Of a DNA stretch of 64,000 nucleotides, positions 47,933 to 56,226 are shown piece by piece. The notes under the pieces are model-generated. The model worked only from the letters and a program-made list of their open reading frames with translations, was not told where the DNA came from and did not search any database. The position numbers were made by a program, and so were the translations under genes. Origin of the DNA: Dermabacter sp. p3-SID358 (GTDB lineage Bacteria; Actinomycetota; Actinomycetes; Actinomycetales; Dermabacteraceae); contig NZ_JALXOZ010000012.1 of the NCBI RefSeq assembly GCF_025147465.1, positions 1 to 64,000 on the forward strand. Reading direction: 5' to 3'. The stretch's first letter is position 1. Every line of letters begins with the position of its first letter.

Positions 47933-48913
47933 ATGACTTGCGCTCCCCTGCCTGCCTCCGTGTCCGCGACCTTTGACCCGCAACGTTGGCGGGATATCGA
48001 CGAGGCAGAACTCGGCTCGGCACCGTTTACGGACATCACCTATCACCGAGCCGTCGAACGCACGCGCGGCGAATCCGGCGAGGAACAGTGTCGAGACCTC
48101 AACGCCGTGCGCATCGCTTTCGATCGCCCCGAAGTGCGCAACGCTTTTCGCCCGCATACCGTCGACGAGCTTTACCGCGCGCTCGATCATGCGCGCCTCG
48201 ACCCGAGCGTGGGCGTCATCATCCTCACGGGTAACGGGCCCGCCCCGAAGGATGGCGTGTGGGCGTTTTGCTCGGGCGGGGATCAGCGGATTCGCTCGCG
48301 CAGCGGGTACCGGTATGCCGACGGCGACACTGCGGAGTCGATCCGCCCCGAGAACGCGGGTCGCCTCCACATCCTCGAGGTCCAGCGCCTTATTCGCACG
48401 ATGGGCAAGGTTGTTATCTCCGCGGTCAACGGCTGGGCTGCCGGCGGCGGCCATTCCCTTCACGTCGTCGCGGACCTCTCGATTGCGAGCCGCGAGCACG
48501 CGCGCTTCAAGCAAACGGATGCGAACGTCGGCAGCTTCGACGGCGGCTACGGAAGCGCGTACCTCGCGAAGCAGGTCGGCCAAAAGCGCGCGCGGGAGAT
48601 CTTCTTCCTCGCCGAGGAGTACTCAGCGCAGGACGCTTATGACTGGGGCGCCGTCAACCGCGTCGTGCCGCATGACGAGCTCGAAAACGAAGCACTGCGC
48701 ATGGCCCGCGTGATCGGCTCGAAGTCCCCGCAAGCGATCCGCATGCTCAAGTTTGCGTTCAATCTCGCTGACGACGGCCTCATGGGACAGCAAGTGTTTG
48801 CAGGAGAGGCGACGCGCCTCGCCTACATGACCGATGAAGCGGTCGAGGGGCGCGATGCGTTCCTCGAAAAGCGCGATCCCGATTGGTCGGCGTTCCCTCA
48901 CCCGCAGGGTTAA
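47933..48913 (+). CDS. menB: 1,4-Dihydroxy-2-naphthoyl-CoA synthase
   Basis: This 326-residue crotonase-family enzyme closes the naphthoquinone ring. Motifs include GVWAFCSGGDQRIRSRSGY, VNGWAAGGGHSLHVVADLSIAS, and DANVGSFDGGYGSAYLAKQVG, the oxyanion hole and catalytic region specific to MenB. ATG 47933 has no Shine-Dalgarno, and TAAACT ends 7 nt before it. GTG 47927 is an alternative. It is followed by a hairpin element and menE. Confidence 0.94.
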   Translation: MTCAPLPASVSATFDPQRWRDIDEAELGSAPFTDITYHRAVERTRGESGEEQCRDLNAVRIAFDRPEVRNAFRPHTVDELYRALDHARLDPSVGVIILTGNGPAPKDGVWAFCSGGDQRIRSRSGYRYADGDTAESIRPENAGRLHILEVQRLIRTMGKVVISAVNGWAAGGGHSLHVVADLSIASREHARFKQTDANVGSFDGGYGSAYLAKQVGQKRAREIFFLAEEYSAQDAYDWGAVNRVVPHDELENEALRMARVIGSKSPQAIRMLKFAFNLADDGLMGQQVFAGEATRLAYMTDEAVEGRDAFLEKRDPDWSAFPHPQG

Positions 48914-48944
48914 GGTCCGACGGTCGCCCTGCAAACGTCGGAAC
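48914..48944. repeat. Hairpin element between menB and menE (copy 2)
   Basis: The arms TCCGACG (48916-48922) and CGTCGGA (48936-48942) flank the 13-nt loop GTCGCCCTGCAAA. It matches the rpoB-rpoC spacer element at 10384-10416 in arm, loop length and most loop bases. It begins directly at the menB stop codon. Confidence 0.65.
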
Positions 48945-48970
48945 ACAACTTTCCCCAGAAAGGAGCACGC

Positions 48971-50500
48971 GTGAACACCCCAAGCGCGCCATCGCACGAG
49001 TCGTTGCCGTGGCTGTCCCCCGGACCCTTCGATGGGACCGTGGCGTCGCAAGCGGAATACGCGTGCGCGATCGGTAAGGCCCTCGCCGGCAATGCACGCG
49101 TGTGGCTCGGCACGCACGAGCGTCCAAAACTCATTGGCCCGCTCGACTGCGGCACGCCTCGCGAGAATGCGTGTGCCGGTTGCACGTGTGCGCGTTCGAA
49201 TGCGGGCGTACGCGAGCCCGACCCAAACGACGTCGCGCTCGTCGTTCCCACCTCGGGTTCGACGGGCACGCCGAAGTCGGTCGCACATTCGGTCAAGACT
49301 CTCAAGGCCTCGATCCACTCGACCGCGTACGAGCTTGGCTCCCACGGTGCGTGGATGCTGTTTCTTCCTCCTACACACATCGCGGGCGTGCAGGTGATAG
49401 CGCGCGCGAGCGTGGCAGGCACCCTTCTTGGACTCGACGAGCAGGACGGCCTGCCGGGTGCCCTCGCCCCACTCGTGGATCTTTCGGGACATTTCGACGC
49501 GAGCGTGTTCGTGGGCGCGTTTGAGCGCTGGGACGCACGCGTGCGCAGCGATCATGCGCTTTCCGATCTGCCGCTTTTCACGTCATTTGTCCCCACTCAG
49601 CTCGAGCGGATTGTGAGCGCCGCCGAGGACGGGGACGAGGCTGTGGGCCGCGCACTCGCGCGTTTCGAGGCGATCCTCGTGGGAGGCGCCGCGACTCCGC
49701 CCGCGCTCCTCGATCGTGCACGCTCGCTCGGTGCACGGATCGTCACGACCTACGGCTCGAGCGAGACCGCGGGCGGCTGCGTGTACAACGCCCTTCCGCT
49801 TCAGGGGGTAGAGCTCAAGGTCAACGACGACGACCAGCTCATGATCACGGGCCCCTCGATCGCGCTCGGATACATCTATGAGACCGGGGCGTTCACGAAT
49901 GTCGACGGCAATGATGCCGACACGCGCCGCCGTTTTTTCTCCACCCCCGAACTCGCGACCACGCGCGTGCTACTCACGAGTGACCTCGCGCGCCTCACAC
50001 GCGACGAAGCAACGGGCCTCACCCGCCTCACGGTGCTTGGCCGAGCCGACGACGTCATCATCTCCGGCGGCCGCAAGATCGTGCCGCAAGCTCTCGAGCG
50101 CGCGCTCGAGGGCACGGGGGAGTTCCGCGAGGTTCTCGTTGTGCCCGTTGAGTCGAAAGAGTGGGGCGAAAAAGCCGTTGCACTGACAGTTCCGAAACTC
50201 GAGGGCGCGCTCCCCACGCAGACGTGGACTGCGGACCTCCACACCCAGCTCACGATTGCGACCGCACTCGCCGACGCGGGCTTTGCACGCCACGAGATGC
50301 CCCGCGCAATCCTCACTACGGGCCCCCTCCCCCGCCTCGCGAGCGGCAAGGTGGACCGCAAGGCCGCATCGGAGCTCGCGCACGAGGCGCTCCTCAACAT
50401 CGAGGCCTTCGACTACGCAAAAAGCCTCGGCACGCGATTTTCGGAAGGCGGCCATCACGAGCTCGAGTTCGGCGGGCCCGGCGAAGAGGAGACCGAGTAG
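48971..50500 (+). CDS. menE: o-Succinylbenzoate-CoA ligase
   Basis: This 509-residue acyl-CoA synthetase of the AMP-binding family activates o-succinylbenzoate. It has VPTSGSTGTPKSV, TTYGSSETAGG and the hinge segment LGRADDVIISGGRKI. The catalytic lysine near the C-terminus is in RLASGKVDRKA. A cysteine-containing stretch near residues 60-73 (CGTPRENACAGCTC) is unusual. GTG 48971 has AAAGGAG at good spacing. The stop codon abuts the menA ATG. Confidence 0.92.
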   Translation: MNTPSAPSHESLPWLSPGPFDGTVASQAEYACAIGKALAGNARVWLGTHERPKLIGPLDCGTPRENACAGCTCARSNAGVREPDPNDVALVVPTSGSTGTPKSVAHSVKTLKASIHSTAYELGSHGAWMLFLPPTHIAGVQVIARASVAGTLLGLDEQDGLPGALAPLVDLSGHFDASVFVGAFERWDARVRSDHALSDLPLFTSFVPTQLERIVSAAEDGDEAVGRALARFEAILVGGAATPPALLDRARSLGARIVTTYGSSETAGGCVYNALPLQGVELKVNDDDQLMITGPSIALGYIYETGAFTNVDGNDADTRRRFFSTPELATTRVLLTSDLARLTRDEATGLTRLTVLGRADDVIISGGRKIVPQALERALEGTGEFREVLVVPVESKEWGEKAVALTVPKLEGALPTQTWTADLHTQLTIATALADAGFARHEMPRAILTTGPLPRLASGKVDRKAASELAHEALLNIEAFDYAKSLGTRFSEGGHHELEFGGPGEEETE

Positions 50501-51400
50501 ATGGCAAGCGCAGCACAGTGGATCGAGGGCGCACGCCCCCGCACGCTTCCCGCGGCGATCGCCCCAGTTGCGGCGGGAACGGGACTCGCGCTCATGCACG
50601 CCGGCTACCAGGAAGGCGTCACACTCCCCCGGGCTCTGCTCGCGCTTGTACTCGCGCTCGCCCTGCAAGTGGGCGTCAATTACGCGAATGACTATTCCGA
50701 CGGTATCCGCGGAACCGACGACGACCGCGTCGGCCCGTTCCGTCTCACCGGCTCGGGAGCAGCGAGGCCCATCGCCGTTAAGCGTGCGGCGTTTGCATCG
50801 TTTGGCGTAGGCGGCCTCGCGGGCCTCGTTCTCGTGATCCTCGCGGGCGCCTGGTGGATGCTTCTCGTGGGCATCGTGTGCATCCTTGCCGCGTGGTTCT
50901 ATACGGGCGGAAAGCACCCTTACGGGTACTTGGGGCTCGGCGAGGTCATGGTGTTCGTGTTCTTTGGTCTTGTTGCCGTCATGGGCACAAGCTACCTGCT
51001 CTCGGGACACACTGGGCTCGATGACTTTCTCGTCGCGAGTGCCGTCGGGCTATGGGCATGCGCGGTCATGCTGACAAACAATCTCCGCGACATTCCCTCC
51101 GATCGCGTTTCGGGCAAGCGCACAATCGCGGTTCGGCTTGGCGACGGGGCCACGCGCGTGGTTTATGCCGCGATGATTCTCGTGCCGTTCCTCTTGCTCA
51201 TTCCGGTGGTTCCGCACGCGCCGATCGTCGCGCTCACGTTCCTCGCGTTGCCGCTCGCGATGGTGCCCGTGAGGCGCGTCATCGAGCAGCGCGCCGCGGG
51301 GCGCGATCTCATTCCCGTTCTTGCGGCGACGGGCAAGCTCGAGCTTGTTGCCTCGCTTCTTATGCTCACAGGCTTCGCGCTGAGCACCGCGCTTCTCTAG
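50501..51400 (+). CDS. menA: 1,4-Dihydroxy-2-naphthoate polyprenyltransferase
   Basis: This 299-residue UbiA-family membrane enzyme attaches the isoprenoid chain. It has the aspartate-rich motif NYANDYSDGIRGTDDDR and the second motif NNLRDIPSDRVSGKRT, with about eight to nine helices. It starts immediately after the menE stop (TAGATG), so the two are translationally coupled. Confidence 0.95.
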   Translation: MASAAQWIEGARPRTLPAAIAPVAAGTGLALMHAGYQEGVTLPRALLALVLALALQVGVNYANDYSDGIRGTDDDRVGPFRLTGSGAARPIAVKRAAFASFGVGGLAGLVLVILAGAWWMLLVGIVCILAAWFYTGGKHPYGYLGLGEVMVFVFFGLVAVMGTSYLLSGHTGLDDFLVASAVGLWACAVMLTNNLRDIPSDRVSGKRTIAVRLGDGATRVVYAAMILVPFLLLIPVVPHAPIVALTFLALPLAMVPVRRVIEQRAAGRDLIPVLAATGKLELVASLLMLTGFALSTALL

Positions 51401-51431
51401 GGCGAGGTGCGCCCCTTATTTTGCTGGTGCC

Positions 51432-51716
51432 CTACTCGCCTCGGTCGAGGAGGGAATCCTCCTCCTCGGCATCGAGCTCCGCATCGGTTTTCGTGCCACG
51501 TCTTTTCTCTCGGCGCTCCTCGACCGAGTGCTCGAGGTTTGTGGCAACCCCCTGGCGGAGCCTGCCGAGCGCAAGAATCGAGATGAGCATCGCGATCACG
51601 GCCGCGAGGATGCCCGTGAAGAACCAGTGCACACCGGGCATGAGGAAATACAGGAGCGCCCACGTCCCTCCGAAGAGGGCGAGCCGGATGATCGAGTAAA
51701 GCACGTAGTTTCGCAT
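51432..51716 (-). CDS. Small membrane protein, DUF4229-like
   Basis: This 94-residue protein has two membrane helices (YSIIRLALFGGTWALLYFLM and WFFTGILAAVIAMLISILALG) and a charged C-terminal tail. DUF4229 proteins often lie beside menA in actinobacteria, and the pattern fits. Function is unknown. ATG 51716 was chosen because GATAAT ends 7 nt before it. ATG 51725 is also in frame. Confidence 0.75.
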   Translation of the reverse strand: MRNYVLYSIIRLALFGGTWALLYFLMPGVHWFFTGILAAVIAMLISILALGRLRQGVATNLEHSVEERREKRRGTKTDAELDAEEEDSLLDRGE

Positions 51717-51753
51717 TGTCTCCATTATCCCCCGTCATGAAAGAATGACGGGT

Positions 51754-52284
51754 ATGCCTCGCTTGATCCTGGTCCTCGCCTACGTAGCCCTCACGGTGTA
51801 TGCCATCGCTGATGTCACGAATACACCCGAGTCACGCTCGAAGGGGCTGCCGAAACTCGGGTGGATCTTCGTGATCGTGTTCGTGCCCTTCCTCGGGGCG
51901 TTTTTGTGGCTCCTCCTCGGCAAGGGCAACATTTCCGGGCCGCGCTCGCCTCGCAAATCTCGCGCGCGCGGGCCCCAGCGCCCGCTCGCCCCGGACGACG
52001 ATCCCGCGTTCCTCGCAAAGCTCGAGCAGGAGAACCGCGCGCGCCGTCGCGAGCAGATTCAAGAGGAGATGCGTCGCAAAAAGCGCGAGGCCGCGGAGGG
52101 TGGAAGCTCCGCGGGCGAATCGAGGCCGCGCCCGGCCACGCCGCGTCCTCCCGCACCGAAAGACGACTCCTCCATCACACCAGGGAAGGGCCCACGCGAC
52201 TACACCGTTCGCGACTATGAACGCCCCGAAGACAAGCGCACGGGCGATCTCGAGGGTCCGGACGACGACGGCGCACGCCGCTAA
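51754..52284 (+). CDS. PLDc_N-domain membrane protein
   Basis: This 176-residue protein has two membrane helices (LILVLAYVALTVYAIADV and LGWIFVIVFVPFLGAFLWLLLG), matching the PLDc_N (phospholipase D nuclease N-terminal) domain. A long charged, Pro/Arg/Asp-rich cytoplasmic tail follows, with no PLD catalytic HKD motif. Function is unknown. ATG 51754 follows AAGAAT by 7 nt. The 3' end overlaps the convergent GHMP kinase gene by 4 nt. Confidence 0.75.
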   Translation: MPRLILVLAYVALTVYAIADVTNTPESRSKGLPKLGWIFVIVFVPFLGAFLWLLLGKGNISGPRSPRKSRARGPQRPLAPDDDPAFLAKLEQENRARRREQIQEEMRRKKREAAEGGSSAGESRPRPATPRPPAPKDDSSITPGKGPRDYTVRDYERPEDKRTGDLEGPDDDGARR

Positions 52285-53516
52285 AATTCAATTTGCTTTG
52301 CAGGCTCCCCGGGATCGGAAACGATCGTGACCGCGGAACGATGAGGGTATTTCACCTCGTAATCATGCTCCCACTGCTGCGCAAAAGTCGCGGCATCAGC
52401 ATGCGACACGAGCGCCCACACGCTTCCACCGAAGCCTGCGCCGAAGGCAGAAGCCGCACGCGCCCCGAGTGCTCGAGCTGAGCGAGCAAGGTCGATGGTT
52501 TCGGGTACCTGGTTACCGAGCTTGCGTTCGGCGAGGTCTTGCGAACGCCCAACGATTGCCGAAAACGCGTCAAAGTCTCCGCGAGCGAGGGCCGCGGCAG
52601 CTTCGGGCACAAGAACTTCGGATTCCTCAATGAACTGCTCGAGTCTCGCGCTCGCATACCCGTCGGGCGTCACACGCCTGAGCGCATCGAGCTCACGCGA
52701 AAAACGGTCCACGGGCTGCGCAGGGTCAGCAATCCCGGTGAGGTCACGCACGACGCGGTGAAGCGAAGAGTCCTCGCGACCCGTGCGCTCGTTCCACGCC
52801 TCGAGCACAGCCCCGAGTGCGGCGGGCCCGCGATTGTAGGCCTCGCGCGCGGCGCCCGTCTTTTCCGCGAGCACCCCGCTCACGGCGACCACGAACGTGA
52901 GGTCCTCAGGAAGTGACGCGGTGCCGAGAACCGTCGGAGGATCAAAAACCACGTGGCTAAGCGAACCGGGCTCGGTTGCGAGCATGCCCGTGTGATCGAG
53001 CGAGCCGCCCGAGGTCCCCACGCCGGCGAGTCCCGCAAAGTTCTTGAACCGCTTGCCGTTCTCGATCGAGGCGGCATATCCGGCGAGGTCAACGCGGTCC
53101 TTGATACCTTGCTTCCATTCCTCGCGCGAGGGGAGGTCGTTGAGGTCGGCAAGAGTGAGCGCGACTGCGGTGAGCACCGCGGAAGAGCTACTCATACCCG
53201 AGGCAGGCGGCAGATCGGAATCGATAGTGAGTTCGGCCGGGGCGAGAGGGCCGAAATTCGTCGTGAGCCGGTCGAGAACGGTCTGGACGTAGCGCGCCCA
53301 GTGTCCTTTCGACAGGCGAGGGTCCTGCAGCGGCACGAGGTCGGCTCGTTCACCGCCCAGGGAAGTGCGAATCGAGAAGGGCGAGGAGGCGTCGGACTTG
53401 TTTCGCCCGCGCACGCTCACGGACCGCTCCACCGCCGACACAAGCACCTGCCCGCCCGCGTAATCGGTGTGTTTGCCGAGCACCTCGATGCGGCCCGGGA
53501 CGCGCCAACCCTTCAC
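52281..53516 (-). CDS. Galactokinase-like GHMP kinase with altered signature
   Basis: This 411-residue predicted sugar kinase begins VKGWRVPGRIEVLGKHTDYAGG. Canonical galactokinases have GEHTDY where this has GKHTDY, and the preceding residues are EVL instead of NLI. The ATP loop LPPASGMSSSSAVLTAVAL near residue 128 and the C-terminal FGAGFGGSVWAL are intact, so it should be active on some sugar. GTG 53516 overlaps the stop of the nucleotidyltransferase gene (GTGA). A separate normal galK lies at 29290, so a different substrate is likely. Confidence 0.82.
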   Translation of the reverse strand: MKGWRVPGRIEVLGKHTDYAGGQVLVSAVERSVSVRGRNKSDASSPFSIRTSLGGERADLVPLQDPRLSKGHWARYVQTVLDRLTTNFGPLAPAELTIDSDLPPASGMSSSSAVLTAVALTLADLNDLPSREEWKQGIKDRVDLAGYAASIENGKRFKNFAGLAGVGTSGGSLDHTGMLATEPGSLSHVVFDPPTVLGTASLPEDLTFVVAVSGVLAEKTGAAREAYNRGPAALGAVLEAWNERTGREDSSLHRVVRDLTGIADPAQPVDRFSRELDALRRVTPDGYASARLEQFIEESEVLVPEAAAALARGDFDAFSAIVGRSQDLAERKLGNQVPETIDLARSARALGARAASAFGAGFGGSVWALVSHADAATFAQQWEHDYEVKYPHRSAVTIVSDPGEPAKQIEF

Positions 53517-54307
53517 AGACGCACGCTCACGTGCGCGAGGCGCCTCTCGACATCGGCAATATCGTCGCGGCGAGAAAGATCGAGAACGCCACCTGAAACG
53601 GGCACGACCTGGACATCCGCAAGCGCAAGAACAGCGTCGACGATCTCGTACTCGCCGCGTGCTGAGGGCACTATCGCCCGGCACGCCTCGAACACGGCCT
53701 TCTCGAATGCGAAAAGATTCATCGATACGGGTGCGTTCTCGCCGTATTTAGCACGTTCAGCTTCCGACGGTTTCTCAATCATGCCGGTCAGGTGGCGTTC
53801 GGAGTGCCGGATGAGCGCGAATGCGGCGATCCTCTCGGCGGGGATGTTGCTGTTCTCCACGAGCGACATGCGCTCAAAGCCCGCGATCGCATTGCCCGTG
53901 ACTCGCGTCATCGCCTCGAGAGCCTCGTGCGGGTAGAGGTTATCGCCGTTGAGCATGAGGAACGGCTCCTCCCCCACGGCCTTTTCGGCACTCGCGAGGG
54001 CATTCGCCGTGCCGAGCGCCTCCTGTTGGACCGCGAAGTCGATCCGCATCCGCTTGGGAGCACGTGTGCGCGCATGCTCTCGGAACGCTTCGTGCTCGGG
54101 CGCCACGACGATGATCGCCCTCGTGATCCCCACATCGGCGAGGGAGCTGAGCGAGTAGTCGATGAGGCGATGCTCGCCGATCGGCATGAGGGCTTTGTAA
54201 CCGAGGCTCGCGGCGGCGGCCTGTTCGGCGCTCAAACTCGCGGTTTCACCTTCGGCGCGCATGCGTGTGCCGAGGCCACGCGCGAGAATCACGGCGGTGT
54301 TGATCAC
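53513..54307 (-). CDS. Sugar nucleotidyltransferase-like protein
   Basis: This 264-residue NTP_transferase-family protein has the nucleotide-binding loop INTAVILARGLGTRMR at its start, VDVGITRAIIVV-like sheet segments, and LMLNGDNLYP, which carries the metal-binding Asp. It resembles enzymes that make NDP-sugars from sugar-1-phosphates. GTG 54307 has GGAGAG 6 nt upstream. The longer frame upstream overlaps the next gene without homologous sequence. It lies between the fructosamine-kinase-like gene (44 nt upstream) and the GHMP kinase (4-nt overlap). Confidence 0.82.
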   Translation of the reverse strand: MINTAVILARGLGTRMRAEGETASLSAEQAAAASLGYKALMPIGEHRLIDYSLSSLADVGITRAIIVVAPEHEAFREHARTRAPKRMRIDFAVQQEALGTANALASAEKAVGEEPFLMLNGDNLYPHEALEAMTRVTGNAIAGFERMSLVENSNIPAERIAAFALIRHSERHLTGMIEKPSEAERAKYGENAPVSMNLFAFEKAVFEACRAIVPSARGEYEIVDAVLALADVQVVPVSGGVLDLSRRDDIADVERRLAHVSVRL

Positions 54308-54350
54308 GGGTCTCTCCGAACGATGGGGCATGCACAAGCGCTTCCCAATT

Positions 54351-55169
54351 CTAGACGTAGCGCCTCGCGATCTCGAGCGCCTCGCGGGCGTAGCCTCCGC
54401 CGAAGAGCGCGGCGTGCAAAAGCACGAGGTGCAAAGAGTGAAGGGGGACCAGATCGCGCCAACCATGCGAGAAAGAGTGCGCAGATGCGTAGCCTTCGAT
54501 GATGCGCGCGAGGTGCGGCGCGCCGAAAAGAGTAAGGGCCGCGAGGTCATCGAGTCGATGCCCCGAATACGCCGTGGGGTCGATCAGCACGGCGCCCTTG
54601 GCGTCAAAAAGCACGTTGCCGGCCCACAGGTCGCCGTGCACGCGTGCGGGCGGCTCGTCATCGTCGAACACCCCATCGCGAAGCCGCGCCACGAGCCGCC
54701 CGAAAAGCGCGCGGTCGTCCGCGTCGAAGAGGTCTCCCGACGCACGCACGAGAGGAGCGACGCGAAGCTCACCAAACATCGGGCCCCACGACGTGTACTC
54801 CCCCTCGTGTGCAAGCGGGAGAGCGAGCTGCTCGCCCGCGGGCCCCTGAAGGCCATCGCCCTCGAACGCCTTTCCCGAGGCATCGATCGGGCCGAGCCCG
54901 AAGCTCATTCGCCCGTCGTCAGTGTCGCGTCCCGTTCCAGCTCCGTGCGTCAGGGCAAGCGCCGCGCCAAACTCGCGCGCCATCTTCGCACTCGGTGCGA
55001 CCTGAGAAATCTGCTCGATGCACAGCTGGGAAGCGTCGGACCCCACGATCCCGACCACCCGGGCCCCGCCGCCCGCGGCCGCCGAGGCGAGCCACTCGAG
55101 GCCCGCGCGCTCCCACTGGACGGCGCGCGCCGTGCCAGCTTTGCGAAAAACTCCCGGATTGCGCTCCAT
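54351..55169 (-). CDS. Fructosamine kinase-family phosphotransferase
   Basis: This 272-residue protein-kinase-like fold carries the family motifs RVHGDLWAGNVLFDAKGAVLIDPTAYSGHRLDDLAAL, with catalytic Asp and metal Asp, and SWGPMFGELRVAPL upstream. The family phosphorylates ketosamines or related sugars. It lies 3 nt from ccsB and 44 nt from the nucleotidyltransferase gene. It may belong to the sugar-activation group or be the end of the ccs operon. Confidence 0.83.
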   Translation of the reverse strand: MERNPGVFRKAGTARAVQWERAGLEWLASAAAGGGARVVGIVGSDASQLCIEQISQVAPSAKMAREFGAALALTHGAGTGRDTDDGRMSFGLGPIDASGKAFEGDGLQGPAGEQLALPLAHEGEYTSWGPMFGELRVAPLVRASGDLFDADDRALFGRLVARLRDGVFDDDEPPARVHGDLWAGNVLFDAKGAVLIDPTAYSGHRLDDLAALTLFGAPHLARIIEGYASAHSFSHGWRDLVPLHSLHLVLLHAALFGGGYAREALEIARRYV

Positions 55170-55172
55170 TGT

Positions 55173-56216
55173 TTAGAGTCCCGAGTAGGAGTGGAGGCTG
55201 TTGATGACGGTGTTCACGATCGTGTAGTTGAAGATCACGCATACGAAACCCGCGATGCAAAAATACGCAGCGGGCTTCCCGCGAAAGCCCACCGTCGCAC
55301 GCGCGTGGAGGTAGGCGGCGTAGACGACCCAAATGATGAACGTCCACGTTTCCTTCGGGTCCCAATTCCAGTAGCGGCCCCACGCGTAGTTCGCCCAGAT
55401 TGCCCCGAAGATGAGCGTGAAGGTCCACATCACGAAGCCCACGGCAGTCGTTTGGAAGGCGATTTGCTCGAGGCGTTTCGAGGAAGGAAGGCGCTCAAGA
55501 ACCCGATCGAGGAGCGCGAAACGAGGCTGCTCCCCCGCCTCAACGCGGCTCTCGCGTGCGTGTTGGAAGAGCTGAAGCACCGCGACCACCGCCGAGATCG
55601 AAAAGAGAGCCATCGAAAGAACCGCAACAATCACGTGGACCACGAGCCACGGAGAATTCTGGAGGCTGGGCGTGAGGTGCGCAGCTGGCAGGTACCACGA
55701 CGTGTACGCGATGACCATGATGAACAGCACCGGCGTGAGCACGAAGAGGCCAAGCCTTCTCATGTCCCGCACGCGAGAAGCGAGCAACAGGAACACCGCC
55801 ATGATGACCGCAGCGCCCGTCATCGAAAATTCGTACATGTTGCCCCACGGGACGCGCTGAGTCGCAACGCCGCGCGCCACGACTCCGAGAAGCTGGAAGC
55901 CCGTCGCGAGCGCAGCGGCACCGAGCGCGAAGGAAAGCGGATTCATGCCGTTCGTACCCGCGGGCTCCGTGGTCTCACCTGCAGGGCCGGAACGCTCGGG
56001 CTGTGCGGAGGGTGCTGGGCCGTGAAGTTCAGGGCTCGCCGCGGCGCCGACGGTTACCAGCTCACGCTCGTGCACTTTCTTTTCTAGGCGCGCATCCGAA
56101 TGCACACGCACCGCTCTCGCAATGTCGATGGCGAAGGCGACGAAGGCCATCATGTACACGACCATCGCGAGCAAAATGAAAAAGTCCGATGCTGCGGCGA
56201 GCTGCTGGAGATTCAC
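55173..56216 (-). CDS. ccsB: Cytochrome c biogenesis protein CcsB/CcsA type
   Basis: This 347-residue membrane protein of system II cytochrome c maturation handles and attaches heme. It has the tryptophan-rich WGRYWNWDPKETWTFI motif near residue 275, conserved histidines in the surrounding helices, and about eight helices. A Pro/Ala-rich loop at residues 55-90 separates helix 1 from the rest. It follows resB after 10 nt and works with it as the synthetase. Confidence 0.95.
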   Translation of the reverse strand: MNLQQLAAASDFFILLAMVVYMMAFVAFAIDIARAVRVHSDARLEKKVHERELVTVGAAASPELHGPAPSAQPERSGPAGETTEPAGTNGMNPLSFALGAAALATGFQLLGVVARGVATQRVPWGNMYEFSMTGAAVIMAVFLLLASRVRDMRRLGLFVLTPVLFIMVIAYTSWYLPAAHLTPSLQNSPWLVVHVIVAVLSMALFSISAVVAVLQLFQHARESRVEAGEQPRFALLDRVLERLPSSKRLEQIAFQTTAVGFVMWTFTLIFGAIWANYAWGRYWNWDPKETWTFIIWVVYAAYLHARATVGFRGKPAAYFCIAGFVCVIFNYTIVNTVINSLHSYSGL

Positions 56217-56226
56217 TTTTCAGTCC

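Noticed and set aside
52281..53516. Calling the second GHMP kinase a duplicate galK
   Set aside because: Its signature differs at key positions from galactokinases, including the normal galK at 29290-30489, so the substrate is left open.
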